A DNA stretch of 40,502 nt from Pseudomonadota bacterium (GTDB lineage: Bacteria > Pseudomonadota > Gammaproteobacteria > Burkholderiales > JAKAFK01), in contig JAKAFK010000029.1 in assembly GCA_021817985.1 (NCBI GenBank), positions 1 through 40,502 of the forward strand. Reading direction: 5' to 3'. The notes beneath the pieces were generated by a model. That model was not told where the DNA came from. It did no database searches and saw only the letters and a list, made by a program, of their open reading frames with translations. Each line of letters starts with the position of its first letter. Position 1 is the first letter of the stretch. Positions 8,582-16,840 of the stretch are shown here, piece after piece. Position numbers and translations under genes: made by a program.

Positions 8582-8932
8582 ATGCTCCAAGACGCCAGCG
8601 CGCCGGGCTTCCATCTGACCCCGATCGGCCACGGCCAGATTCTCCTCGAGCCCTCGCCGAGCCTGGATGTCGGCGATCCCGGCAATCTCGTCGTCGCCAT
8701 ACTCGATCGGCTGCAAGGCTTGCGGGCGGCCACGCTGTTCTATGACCTGGCCGGCCTAGCACTCATCGACGAGGCGTATTGCCGGTGGCTCGAGGGCCTC
8801 GCGAACGCCTGCCGCGCCATCGGGGTGCGCATGGTATGCGTGCGCATGCAGCCCACAGCCGCCTTTGGGCTTGCCCAGACGCAGCCCCGGATGCCGGCGT
8901 TCGCCACGGCACTCGACGTGGGACTCGACTGA
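8582..8932 (+). CDS. RsbS-like single STAS protein with Glu at the phosphosite
   Basis: A 116-residue STAS-like protein ending the operon, 18 bases after the RsbR-like gene. The core reads FYDLAGLALIDEAYCRWL, then ACRAIGVRMVCVRMQPTAA. In RsbS the equivalent of IDE is I-D-S, whose Ser is phosphorylated by RsbT; here it is Glu64, which cannot be phosphorylated and carries a permanent negative charge. The STAS assignment comes from pattern, length and position, and the sequence is divergent. It may be locked in the state that normally releases the kinase, or it may have a different role. Confidence 0.72.
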   Translation: MLQDASAPGFHLTPIGHGQILLEPSPSLDVGDPGNLVVAILDRLQGLRAATLFYDLAGLALIDEAYCRWLEGLANACRAIGVRMVCVRMQPTAAFGLAQTQPRMPAFATALDVGLD

Positions 8933-9245
8933 CCGCCTACCCGGCAGGATGGGCGCAGGCGAACCGGCGAGCGCTTTCAGCCCCGCCACGGGCCCCCCCC
9001 GCCCGGAAGAAGAACCTCATCGCAGCATGCCGACGGACATCTGGTGGCCGGGAAATGCGCTGGGCTGGCTGCCCGGGCCGCCAAGGCCGCAACATCGGCC
9101 CAAACGCCGGCATAGGGGCACCGCGGTCAGCGTGCGAGCGGGCGAGGCAGTCGCCCCTTCACCCCTCGCAGACTCGGACGAACCCAGTTCGAGCATCCGG
9201 TTCTTGACGGCGACCCCGGCGGACGTCCTGTCGCCCCGTCCGCGA
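8933..9245. other. Intergenic region, nothing recognised
   Basis: GC-rich region between convergent operons. No open frame resembles a protein family and no hairpin with a U-run was found. Confidence 0.55.
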
Positions 9246-9725
9246 TCATGACGGCGCGCGAGCCACCAACCCCATTGCCTCCAGGCGCTGCCGCCAGCTG
9301 CAGTAGAGTCCGGCCAGCGCCCGGGCCGCCGTGATCGCCCCCATCAGTGCCGCGAAGCGCAGCTCCGGATGGTCGGGATACTCATGGGTCAGGCGGTTTC
9401 GGGCCTCGCGCCACGCAAGCCACTGGCGCGCATCGAGGATCCCGAGCTTCTCCAGACGGTTGAGGCGTTCGCGCATGGCCCAGTCCTCATAAGGCTCGTT
9501 CAATGCAGCCAGTGTGGCCGGCACCAGGCGTTCGCCCAGGACGTCCTGCAGCTTGGTGAAGCGAAAAATTAGCTGATCGGTCAGCCTGACACGCTGGCGG
9601 TCCGCTTCCAGCGTCGCGAGATCGGGGGCAGGTGCCTGATGCCATTCGGCCAGAGCTTCGCCAAGCGTACTCGCGTGGCGGTTCGCTTCCCAGATGGCGC
9701 TGGCCAGCCTGTCGCCGGGCGTCAT
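9246..9725 (-). CDS. hepT: HepT-type toxin (HEPN ribonuclease)
   Basis: A 159-residue all-helical HEPN protein. The R-x4-H-x-Y catalytic and modification motif is intact in ARNRLTHEYPD; the Tyr after the His is the residue AMPylated by MntA in characterised pairs. The segment LIFRFTKLQDVLGERLVPA is typical of this family. Start ATG 9725 overlaps the mntA stop by four bases (ATGA). It should be an RNase toxin held in check by the upstream nucleotidyltransferase. It is a clear relative of the orphan at 20778-21239. Confidence 0.9.
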   Translation of the reverse strand: MTPGDRLASAIWEANRHASTLGEALAEWHQAPAPDLATLEADRQRVRLTDQLIFRFTKLQDVLGERLVPATLAALNEPYEDWAMRERLNRLEKLGILDARQWLAWREARNRLTHEYPDHPELRFAALMGAITAARALAGLYCSWRQRLEAMGLVARAPS

Positions 9726-10045
9726 GTGCGTCCCAGCAGGGCGCCGGTGCGCCGTGCATGCATGACCACCGGCCGGTCGTCATCGGTGCCCTTGGCCGTG
9801 ATGACGACATCGATCGGTTGCTCTTCGAGGGCGTAGTATATCGACGCGACAAAGCGGGTCCGCCTCGCGACAAGGTCCGCCGCACTCAAGGGGCGGGGCG
9901 CTTCGACCAACAGGTCGATGTCGCCTCCGCGCCTGGCGTCATCGACGCGGGACCCGAACAAGAAGACTGCGGTTCCGGGCTCGAACGCATCATGTGCGGC
10001 GCGAACGATCGCCGCCCGCTCCTTCTCGGTCAGTCTCATTCCCAT
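9722..10045 (-). CDS. mntA: MntA-type antitoxin nucleotidyltransferase
   Basis: A 107-residue minimal nucleotidyltransferase. The active site G-S-x10-D-x-D is present in LFGSRVDDARRGGDIDLLVE, and PIDVVIT supplies the third acidic residue. Two close in-frame ATGs exist (10045 and 10039); the latter has GGGGAATGG at better spacing, so the true length may be 105. The frame continues upstream to 10267 without resemblance to the family, so that part was left out. The pair MntA-HepT overlaps by ATGA and appears complete. Confidence 0.88.
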   Translation of the reverse strand: MGMRLTEKERAAIVRAAHDAFEPGTAVFLFGSRVDDARRGGDIDLLVEAPRPLSAADLVARRTRFVASIYYALEEQPIDVVITAKGTDDDRPVVMHARRTGALLGRT

Positions 10046-10416
10046 TCCCCGGAATTCCCGCAATAACGCCGCCACCAACGCCAAGCCCTTGAGAAGCCCT
10101 GCGCGGGGCGCGTTTCGCTGCCACAGGCGCCCCAACACGCCGTTGCAGCCCATTATAGCGCAGCATGCAACGGCGACGGGAGTCCACAAGCCAGGGTTTT
10201 GGGGAAGGGCGGCGCTCAGGCCTATAGACCGCCGCACGCGGTGTGGTACACCCCGTCGCTGGGGCACTCAAGAGTCCTGGTTCTCGGAAGGAGGAAGAAA
10301 CCCGCTGGGGAGCCCCGGCTGCGCGTCAAAGGGGCGTGGTTTCTGAAAGCCTTCCGCGAAGAAACCCGGCGAGGACCCCGGCCCCCGTTGTCGGGAGGCT
10401 ACTGGGCGCGCCGCCC
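10046..10416. other. Intergenic region with weak repeats
   Basis: No gene was recognised. GAAGAAACCC occurs twice (10294-10303 and 10358-10367), each followed by a similar CCCCGG-ending stretch, suggesting a degenerate direct repeat of about 65 bases. Confidence 0.4.
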
Positions 10417-10442
10417 AAAAAAAAATGGCCCGCGAGGGGCCA
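10417..10442 (-). terminator. Intrinsic terminator after the first HiPIP gene
   Basis: On the minus strand, TGGCCC/GGGCCA (10442-10437 and 10431-10426) forms a stem followed by nine T residues (10425-10417). It lies about 85 bases past the HiPIP stop. A second GC hairpin (CGCCCCC/GGGGGCG, about 10466-10484) lies between them. Confidence 0.75.
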
Positions 10443-10526
10443 ATGCAAAGAAAACACACATGATGCGCCCCCTGCGGGGGGGCGGTGCGGATCCCGCCAG
10501 ACGATCGGGACCCGCGCGCTCCGCGA

Positions 10527-10811
10527 TTACTTGGCGGAGTATGCCGCGCACCAGCCGTTCGGGCTGATCGCGCCGTCGACGAGCTTGCACTTGCCGGCGG
10601 CCTTGGCGGACGCACCGGGGATGAACTGGATGCAGTTCGAGCAGTGCTGGCCGTTCTTGGGCTTATCCTGATACTGCATGGCGGCCTTGGGCACGCCGGC
10701 ATAGGCGGAGCGGCTCAGCGCGCCGGTGGCGGCGACCACGCCGATGGAGGCCAGCATGGCGCTGCCCTTGAGGAATGTCCGCCGGGAGATTTTTTCGTCC
10801 TTGATGCTCAT
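10527..10811 (-). CDS. High-potential iron-sulfur protein (HiPIP), Tat-exported
   Basis: A 94-residue protein. A twin-arginine signal (SRRTFLKG, cleavage near AYA-G at about 38) is followed by a HiPIP domain with the four cluster cysteines in CSNC (58, 61), CKL and WCAAYS. HiPIPs carry one 4Fe-4S cluster in the periplasm and shuttle single electrons, for example between iron-oxidising cytochromes or bc1 and terminal oxidase. The start is supported by AGGAG before ATG 10811. A paralogue lies upstream on the same strand, and a Cyc2-like cytochrome-porin is nearby, suggesting a shared electron-transfer chain. Confidence 0.92.
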   Translation of the reverse strand: MSIKDEKISRRTFLKGSAMLASIGVVAATGALSRSAYAGVPKAAMQYQDKPKNGQHCSNCIQFIPGASAKAAGKCKLVDGAISPNGWCAAYSAK

Positions 10812-11154
10812 CGCTGTTTACTCCTTAGAATCAAAGGTTAGAAATATGCCAAGTGTAAAACCGCTGGCACGCCGGTCGCACCGATTCACGCACGGCGCAC
10901 AACGTTAAATCTTTCAACCGCACTGGCTCGCCGAGGACTGGCTGCGTTCCCATCTGAGCGCATCCCGACTAGTCCAACCGGGTAGATAATGGGATCTACA
11001 TATCCACTATTATGTTGCAGCAAGTATAGCGCAAAAAGTTGGGTGGCTGTCAACTCGCTCGCCCTGTCTATTAGGGCGACGACGAGAACAAAAGGTTCCA
11101 TTTACAAGTCAGCGATATTATCGCCATGCCACCCCAAAGGCGTCGCGAGAACCA
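10812..11154. other. AT-richer leader region of the first HiPIP gene
   Basis: About 340 bases with clearly lower GC than the flanks and no open frame of note. It holds the promoter candidate described separately (11023-11053), which would give a 5' leader of about 200 bases. Confidence 0.5.
11023..11053 (-). promoter_or_regulatory. Candidate sigma-70 promoter for HiPIP 1
   Basis: On the minus strand a perfect TTGACA (11053-11048) and TATACT (11028-11023) are separated by 19 bases, slightly longer than ideal. It points at the HiPIP gene at 10811, about 210 bases downstream. Confidence 0.4.
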
Positions 11155-11448
11155 CTAGCCCTTCCCCCAGCTTTGGGAGTAGGCGACGCAATAGCTGTGA
11201 GGGCTGATGGCGCCCGTGCCGACCCGGCAGGTGCCGGCGGCGGCTCGAGGCCCCGAGATGAACTGGGCGCAGTTGGTGCACGCCTTCCCGTCGACAGGGG
11301 TAGCCTGGTAATGCAGCGCCGCCTTCGACAGTCTGGCCGGCGCGTGCTTCATGCCCGTCCCGGCGAGCGCGGCTGCCGCCGTGGCCACGAGCGTCACGGC
11401 CTTCGACAGAAACGCCCGTCTGGGGGTTTTTTCAGGATCTGGGCGCAT
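11155..11448 (-). CDS. High-potential iron-sulfur protein (HiPIP), second copy
   Basis: A 97-residue protein with a Tat signal (PRRAFLSKAV) and a HiPIP domain with CTNC, TCRV and YCVAYS cysteines. It shares the KAALHYQ...GKACTNCAQFI layout with the neighbour at 10527-10811 (KAAMQYQ...GQHCSNCIQFI), so the two are paralogues. They differ in the loop before the third Cys. The 343-base gap to the next HiPIP suggests separate promoters. Function is periplasmic electron transfer; which partner each serves cannot be told from sequence. Confidence 0.9.
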   Translation of the reverse strand: MRPDPEKTPRRAFLSKAVTLVATAAAALAGTGMKHAPARLSKAALHYQATPVDGKACTNCAQFISGPRAAAGTCRVGTGAISPHSYCVAYSQSWGKG

Positions 11449-11548
11449 GGGGCCACCCGCCGAAAAAATCGGTTCTGAAACGCTGTTGGAGCCTATCCCT
11501 GGTCGCCCCGGCCGCCAGCTGCGAGGCCGAGACGAGGCGCGGCCGCGA

Positions 11549-12052
11549 TTACCAGAAAGTCATCCCAGGGGGCTTCTGGCTCCCGGTGACCTTCCCGTCG
11601 CGACCGAAGATCACCGATCCGGATCCCCTGCCGGGATATGTGTAATACCAAACCAACTCATTACTGTTCAGCGAGAAGCGCGTGGCGGGTTGCCCCAGAA
11701 GCGCGCTGACCTGAGCCTTCGACAAACCCGGCTTCATGCTGTCCCAGGCGTCTGCCTGCCGGGCCTTTTGCTGTTCCATGTCCTTGACCGCCTGGCGCGC
11801 GGCTGCCTCGGTCGCCTGGGGCGATGGCGCCGGAGCCTGGGTCTGTTTCTTCTGCAAGGCATCCACCTTGGCCGACAGCGCCTTGATCGCCGTCTGGAGG
11901 GCCTTGAGCTGCTCGGTCAGCGCAGCGTCGCCTCCCGCACTCCCTGCGGCAAAAGCCGGAACGCTCAGCGCAAGCGAGAGCACCCCTGCGATCACGACCA
12001 GCTTTGGCCGGTGCTTTTGCTGTCCGTTGACGCGATTGACGTTATCATCCAT
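11549..12052 (-). CDS. BamE/SmpA-like periplasmic protein with coiled coil
   Basis: About 167 residues when started at ATG 12052, which has GTGGA before it; an ATG at 12067 is possible but lacks a ribosome site. A signal peptide (VIAGVLSLALSVPAFA-A) has no lipobox Cys, so it is not a lipoprotein. A predicted coiled coil (LTEQLKALQTAIKALSAKVD) and a Pro/Ala linker lead to a C-terminal SmpA/OmlA-like fold (PGLSKAQVSALLGQPATRF, then VWYYTYPGRGSGSVIFGRDG). BamE-like domains assist outer-membrane barrel assembly or bind peptidoglycan. It sits between the HiPIPs and a barrel cytochrome. Confidence 0.7.
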   Translation of the reverse strand: MDDNVNRVNGQQKHRPKLVVIAGVLSLALSVPAFAAGSAGGDAALTEQLKALQTAIKALSAKVDALQKKQTQAPAPSPQATEAAARQAVKDMEQQKARQADAWDSMKPGLSKAQVSALLGQPATRFSLNSNELVWYYTYPGRGSGSVIFGRDGKVTGSQKPPGMTFW

Positions 12053-12067
12053 TCCACTGCCACCCAT

Positions 12068-12510
12068 TGGTTTGAGGACTTGAGTTTATCGTGACCGAGG
12101 TCTTCACAGTGCCCGAGCGGCCTCACGGTAGCCCGCAATCTCAGGCTCGTTTTGCCATCCGGTCGCTGCTCGCTATTGTCTTCGAGTCGACACGCCCATT
12201 GCAAGCACCTTTCGGGCGGTGTACCCGTTTCGCCCGCCTTCGCCCCCGCTCGAGTGCCGCGCCATCACCTTGCGACGGCCTGCGGGGACTGCCAAGTCGT
12301 ACCCGGACGTTAGGGTGGGCGCGCGGCTTCGACGCGCTCCCGATGGCACCGTACGCCGCAAGACGTGCCGATGCCGGTCGGCAGGGCGCCCAAACCGCGG
12401 CCCCGCTTTCATATTTCGGCCGCTTCCCCAGGCCTTGCGGGACGAGTGCCCCGCTTCGCCTGGCGGAAGCGCCGAACTGCTACTTCAACACCATCTGCGA
12501 AAAGCCGACC
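12068..12510. other. Intergenic region, nothing recognised
   Basis: About 440 bases between the BamE-like gene and the cytochrome-porin gene, both on the minus strand. No protein-like frame or U-run terminator was seen. Confidence 0.5.
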
Positions 12511-13854
12511 TTACCACGCGAACCAGCCATAGGCCATGAGGTAGTTGTCGTTCGACACGCTGCTCGTCGAGCCGACGTACTTCGTGTAGGCGCGATACTG
12601 GAGGCCGAGCTTTACGTTCTCCCACGGCAGATATTCAGCCTGCGCGGTCCAGTAGCTCGTATCCGGGCTACCGCCCACGTTCGTGGTGCCATTGCCCCAG
12701 GCGTACAGCGTCGCATCCGAAGTCCCGGTCCAGTCATCCCATCCCAAGGCCACATCGGCCGCGTGGCCGAAGTGATAGATGCCGTCGAGATGATACCCCT
12801 TGAGCGTGTCGCTGGAGTTCGAAGCGCTCGCTCCGGCAGCCGCCCCGGAAGTGCCATAATCCTGGGTTTCATGCGCATAGCGCGCGTGCAGGGTCAGCAA
12901 ATCGTTGCCCGCGACGGGGATCTCCAATTGCGAGTCCAGCCCGAGATCCTTGTAGACGTTTTCGTTCCCGTTGCCGTCCAACTCTTGGGTCTGCATCCCG
13001 AAGCCGCCGATCTCCCAGTAGATGTCGCCGAAATTATGCTGCCAAGCGATGCGCACATAAGGGGCGAGGCCGTTGATGGATCCCGCAACGGGCTCGACCA
13101 GGGTGCCCATGTTGGCGGAGCGGTAGAAGGACAGTTCGGCGTACCAGGCGTTGTTGATCATCGTGTAGGCGCCCAAGCCGGCGGCGGCCTGCCCTAGGCT
13201 GTCGAGCATGATGTCCGGGACTCCGGGAGCATTCTTCGTCGTGCCGTCAGGCAAGTAGCGGTCAAATGGTTTCTCGCCCGAATGGATGAAGGGATAGCCC
13301 CACGCCGGCGAGTCGTTCCAGACATCCTGCACGGACGGGTTGTTGTTCAGGGTCAAGCCCCAGATGTTATCCGTACCATAGTGATTGGCGTACCGAACGT
13401 CGGAATTGTCGATCCCGAAACCCGTGCCGCCGTCCTTCTGGGCATTGGTGACCTGAATGAAGGTACCCATGTGCGGCGAAATCTCACCCGCATAGAAGAA
13501 ACTCAACTGGCGCGGGAATTCCGTGTTGTTGTTTTGCCCCCCAGGCGGACGCTTGCCTTCGTTCGACACAGACGCTTGAAGCATGACAGACAAAGGCGCG
13601 CCGGCATTGATCTTGAGCTCGTTGTCGCTCGCCGTGATCTGCCGCAGGCCCGTCAGCGTGTAGCCGTTCAGCTTGAAGGTACGGCCAAATGCGGTCAGTT
13701 CGGGGAAGACCGAGTGGCACGCTTCGCAAGCGAGCCCCGTTTGGCGCGCATAGCTCGGCACGGCCAGGGCCTGTCCTGAAAATCCCAACGTGGCAAGCGT
13801 CGCCGCCGATGTGATGGCGAGCGACAACTTGTTAAGCTTAAAGTTTTGCTTCAT
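12511..13854 (-). CDS. Cyc2-like outer-membrane monohaem cytochrome-porin
   Basis: A 447-residue protein. A signal peptide (cleavage near ALA-V at about 31) is followed at once by a single c-type haem motif, CEACH (43-47), in YARQTGLACEACHSVFPELT with FGRTFKLNGYTLTG after it. The remaining 370 residues are rich in alternating and aromatic residues, typical of a transmembrane beta-barrel, and the protein ends in Trp as outer-membrane barrels do. One N-terminal haem plus a porin is the architecture of Cyc2, the Fe(II) oxidase of iron-oxidising bacteria; related proteins also occur without proven iron oxidation. AAGGGGG precedes the ATG. HiPIPs downstream are plausible periplasmic electron acceptors. 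Confidence 0.75.
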   Translation of the reverse strand: MKQNFKLNKLSLAITSAATLATLGFSGQALAVPSYARQTGLACEACHSVFPELTAFGRTFKLNGYTLTGLRQITASDNELKINAGAPLSVMLQASVSNEGKRPPGGQNNNTEFPRQLSFFYAGEISPHMGTFIQVTNAQKDGGTGFGIDNSDVRYANHYGTDNIWGLTLNNNPSVQDVWNDSPAWGYPFIHSGEKPFDRYLPDGTTKNAPGVPDIMLDSLGQAAAGLGAYTMINNAWYAELSFYRSANMGTLVEPVAGSINGLAPYVRIAWQHNFGDIYWEIGGFGMQTQELDGNGNENVYKDLGLDSQLEIPVAGNDLLTLHARYAHETQDYGTSGAAAGASASNSSDTLKGYHLDGIYHFGHAADVALGWDDWTGTSDATLYAWGNGTTNVGGSPDTSYWTAQAEYLPWENVKLGLQYRAYTKYVGSTSSVSNDNYLMAYGWFAW

Positions 13855-14725
13855 TTTGCCCCCTTAGAGCGAAGAGACGTTTCACAGCATCAAAAGTCCT
13901 GAAGCGGACACTCCCAAATTTAAGAGCAAGTGATCTCGACAGCCTCGCGCACTCCCGCCACGCCTGAAGATCAGTTGATCTTAATATCCTTATATCGACT
14001 ATTCCTTACACCATCCTTACAATCACACAGAAAAGCTGTAAGTGTCGTAATAATGCAACAATTTTGCTGTACCGCGCGGGAAGCCGCTTTGCGGGACGCA
14101 GCGCCCCAGCTCGCGGGCGCCAAGAATGCCGTCCGCCCGGAAGTCGATCGCCGCCGCCGGTCCCGCAAGCCTCCATGCATTCGATCCCTCATCCGCTTTC
14201 CCTCCGGGATGCGGGCAGGCGCCCGGCCCGCGCACCTCCCTGTTTCGCGCGATGCCCGAGATGCCAACTCGCGGCGATGCGGCCACCGGCGCCCAGAAAG
14301 ACCGATTTGGGCATTGCCCAATCTGCACGCCTCGGGCGATAATACGCGCGGAACGCGGCCACGACCCTGGCGGATGGACGCACGCCGAGTGGCCATTGTT
14401 GGGAACGGCTCGCCGCATGCGCGCGTTCATGTGGGCCGGCCCCTCGCCGGCAGGGCAAAACAAAAGGATCGAATGTCGCAGCCCCTTCGCTTCACCCGCA
14501 CGTCACCGCCACCCACAGCGTTCCGCAAGTTCCTCCAATACACATATCTACAGATCGATAGATCCGCTTTCTCCGCCGCGTCCATCAACGAGTTTCCAAG
14601 TAAGCGCAAAAAGGGACGGGTATATGGTAAGCACCGCTTCCCAACAAACGGATTACGTTTGCATTACGATCCTGTAATCCTTTCCTACCATTTTCTGCGC
14701 CACGAGACGCGCCCAGCAGAGCACG
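13855..14725. other. Long divergent intergenic region
   Basis: About 870 bases between the cytochrome-porin (minus) and the response regulator (plus). Long frames exist on both strands but resemble no protein family and look like GC-driven shadows. The AT-rich ends (13970-14060 and 14520-14700) probably hold the two promoters; no confident site was identified. Confidence 0.5.
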
Positions 14726-15406
14726 ATGCGGCTACTGATCGTTGAGGACCAGGAGGGCACGGGAGAGTACCTCGAACGGGGGCTCAGGCAGGCAGGCTTC
14801 AGCGTGCATTGGGTCAAGGACGGCCGCGACGGCCTGCACTGCGCGCTCACCGAGCGCTACGACCTCGTCGTGCTCGATGTGATGCTGCCGGGCCTCGACG
14901 GCTGGCACGTACTCGAGCGCCTTCGTGCCGCAGGCAAGGAAGTACCGGTTCTCGTCCTCACCGCCCGCGACCAGGTGGGCGAGCGCGTCAGGGGGCTGGA
15001 CCTCGGCGCCGACGACTATCTGGTGAAGCCCTTCGCCTTCCCCGAACTCCTCGCCCGCATCCGGGCGCGCCTGCGCCGCGCGCAGACGTCCCGCGCCATC
15101 GACCGGTTGAACATCGCCGATCTCGAAATGGACCTTGTCCGCCGCCGCGTGGTGCGGGCAGGGCAACGCATCGAGGTCACGGCCAAGGAGTTCGCGCTGC
15201 TCGAACTCCTCATGCGCCATCCCGGGGAAGTCTTTCCGCGCCTGCTGATCGCCGCGGAGGTCTGGGACATGAACTTCGACGGCGGGACCAACGTCATCGA
15301 CGTCGCGGTGCGGCGGTTGCGCGCCAAGGTGGACGACGGTTTCGAACCCAAGCTCATTCATACGGTTCGCGGCATCGGCTATGTGCTGGAAGCACGCGGC
15401 CCATGA
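14726..15406 (+). CDS. OmpR-family response regulator (CusR/CopR-like)
   Basis: A 226-residue two-domain regulator. The receiver (1-120) has the acidic pocket (VEDQE), phospho-acceptor Asp in [12 protein letters not shown], Thr in VLTAR and Lys in LVKPF. The C-terminal winged helix (about 128-222) has [14 protein letters not shown] and [14 protein letters not shown]. It is most like heavy-metal regulators (CusR, CopR, IrlR). Its stop overlaps the kinase start (ATGA), so the two form one operon. No metal-resistance genes flank it, so the regulon is unknown; the divergent cytochrome-porin gene is one candidate. Confidence 0.93.
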   Translation: MRLLIVEDQEGTGEYLERGLRQAGFSVHWVKDGRDGLHCALTERYDLVVLDVMLPGLDGWHVLERLRAAGKEVPVLVLTARDQVGERVRGLDLGADDYLVKPFAFPELLARIRARLRRAQTSRAIDRLNIADLEMDLVRRRVVRAGQRIEVTAKEFALLELLMRHPGEVFPRLLIAAEVWDMNFDGGTNVIDVAVRRLRAKVDDGFEPKLIHTVRGIGYVLEARGP

Positions 15407-16812
15407 ATGGGCCGCTCTCCCTCAGGACACGCATCGCGCTCCTGTTCGCGCTCTCGGTCACGGCCGCCTTGCTGCTCGCGAGCCGATGGTTCGCCTACGT
15501 CGGCAACGCACGCCTCCTCGCCGACGCCCGCCAGGAACTGTGCGGCAAGGTCGCCTGGGCCCAGGCCATGCTGCGCGCCGTGCACACCCCCGAGGACTGG
15601 GCTCGTCTCGAGGCCCGGGCGCCGGACATCCGCTACGGCCAGCCAGGCATGGCCTTCCTGATCACGGACCGGGGCAGCGTTCGGGACGCCTTCGGCGCGA
15701 AGCCCGAGATCCGCCGCCTCGCCGCGATTCCCCCAGGCGCGAAGGCCACGCCGGCGACGCTGACCGTCGGGTCCCGCGTCCTGCTCGTCGCGGCGGCCCG
15801 GATGCCCGTCGGCATCCCGGGCGCCCGGCCGGTGCGCGTGGCCATCGGGCTGGATATCACGCACGACCGGCTGTTCTCGCACCATTTCGAGCGCACGATC
15901 GACATCACGATCCTCGCGCTCGGCATGGCATTGGGCGGGCTCGGCTGGCTGGTGGCAAGACGGGGGCTCTCGCCGATCAAAGCGGTCTCGTCGCGCATGG
16001 CGGCCTTGTCCGCACGCACCCTCGACCAGCCGCTGGCCAGCGCCCCGGTGCCGCGGGAAATGGAGGAACTGGTCCGGGCTTTCGAGCTCATGCGCACGCA
16101 CCTGCACGATGCGTTTCGCCGCCTCACGCAGTTCTCCGACGATCTCGCCCATGAGCTGCGCACGCCGCTCAGCAATTGCCTGCTCCAGACCCAGGTCACG
16201 CTGGACGGCGCGGCCGACCTCCAGCGCTATCGCGCGGCCTTGCAGGCGAACGAGGAGGAATGCCAGCGGCTGTCGCGGATGATGGCCGACATGCTGTTCA
16301 TGGCCAAGGCGGACAACCGGCTCGAGAAGCCTCGCTGCGAGGCACTGGATCTGGCGGCGGAGGTCGCCGCGCTGTTCGAGTTCTATGACGCGCAAGCGGC
16401 CGAACAAGGCGTTCGCCTAACGCTGACGGGCCACGCGCGGCTCCAGGCGGACAAGCTCATGCTGCGGCGCGCGATTTCCAATCTGCTGTCCAACGCCCTG
16501 GCGTTCACCGCGCGCGGCGACGCCATCCGGGTGCACATGGAGACCTCGGACGACGGCTTCGCGGTCCTCGGCGTGACCAATCCCGGTCCGGAAATTCCCG
16601 AAGCCGAACAAGCGCGGATCTTCGAGCGCCTCTATCGCGCCGATGCCGCGCGCCAAAACAACGCCTCGGACCACCTCGGGCTGGGCCTCGCGATCACCCG
16701 GTCGATCGTCGAGCTCCACGGCGGCGCCATCGGCGTGTCGTGCCGGAACGGCCACACGACGTTCACCATGCGCCTGCCTGCCCTTTGCGGCGAGGCCCCC
16801 GCCGGCGCATGA
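15403..16812 (+). CDS. CusS-like membrane sensor histidine kinase
   Basis: A 469-residue kinase starting at the ATG that overlaps the regulator stop; the same frame is open further upstream but that is a shadow of the regulator. A first membrane segment ([17 protein letters not shown], about 9-26), a periplasmic domain (about 35-165), a second membrane segment ([18 protein letters not shown]), HAMP, then HisKA with phospho-acceptor His in [13 protein letters not shown], and HATPase with N box ([12 protein letters not shown]), NPGPEIP and [16 protein letters not shown]. Length and order match heavy-metal sensor kinases (CusS/IrlS). The periplasmic domain shows no obvious metal-ligand cluster. 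Confidence 0.92.
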   Translation: MNGPLSLRTRIALLFALSVTAALLLASRWFAYVGNARLLADARQELCGKVAWAQAMLRAVHTPEDWARLEARAPDIRYGQPGMAFLITDRGSVRDAFGAKPEIRRLAAIPPGAKATPATLTVGSRVLLVAAARMPVGIPGARPVRVAIGLDITHDRLFSHHFERTIDITILALGMALGGLGWLVARRGLSPIKAVSSRMAALSARTLDQPLASAPVPREMEELVRAFELMRTHLHDAFRRLTQFSDDLAHELRTPLSNCLLQTQVTLDGAADLQRYRAALQANEEECQRLSRMMADMLFMAKADNRLEKPRCEALDLAAEVAALFEFYDAQAAEQGVRLTLTGHARLQADKLMLRRAISNLLSNALAFTARGDAIRVHMETSDDGFAVLGVTNPGPEIPEAEQARIFERLYRADAARQNNASDHLGLGLAITRSIVELHGGAIGVSCRNGHTTFTMRLPALCGEAPAGA

Positions 16813-16820
16813 GCTCGGCT

Positions 16821-16835
16821 CGCCCGCATCGGGCG
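16821..16835. terminator. Hairpin between convergent genes
   Basis: CGCCCG-CAT-CGGGCG forms a perfect 6-base stem between the ends of the kinase and ubiK genes. There is no U-run, so it may end transcription weakly or act on mRNA ends. Confidence 0.35.
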
Positions 16836-16840
16836 TTCCG

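Noticed and set aside
7049-8716. 555-codon minus-strand frame across the kinase/phosphatase and STAS genes
   Set aside because: It spans several real genes on the other strand and shows only shadow-type composition.
10258-10490. Possible CRISPR or tandem array from repeated GAAGAAACCC
   Set aside because: Only two imperfect copies with no regular spacers.
13930-14745. 271-codon plus-strand frame before the response regulator
   Set aside because: Composition is unlike a protein, it overlaps an equally open minus-strand frame and runs into the regulator start.
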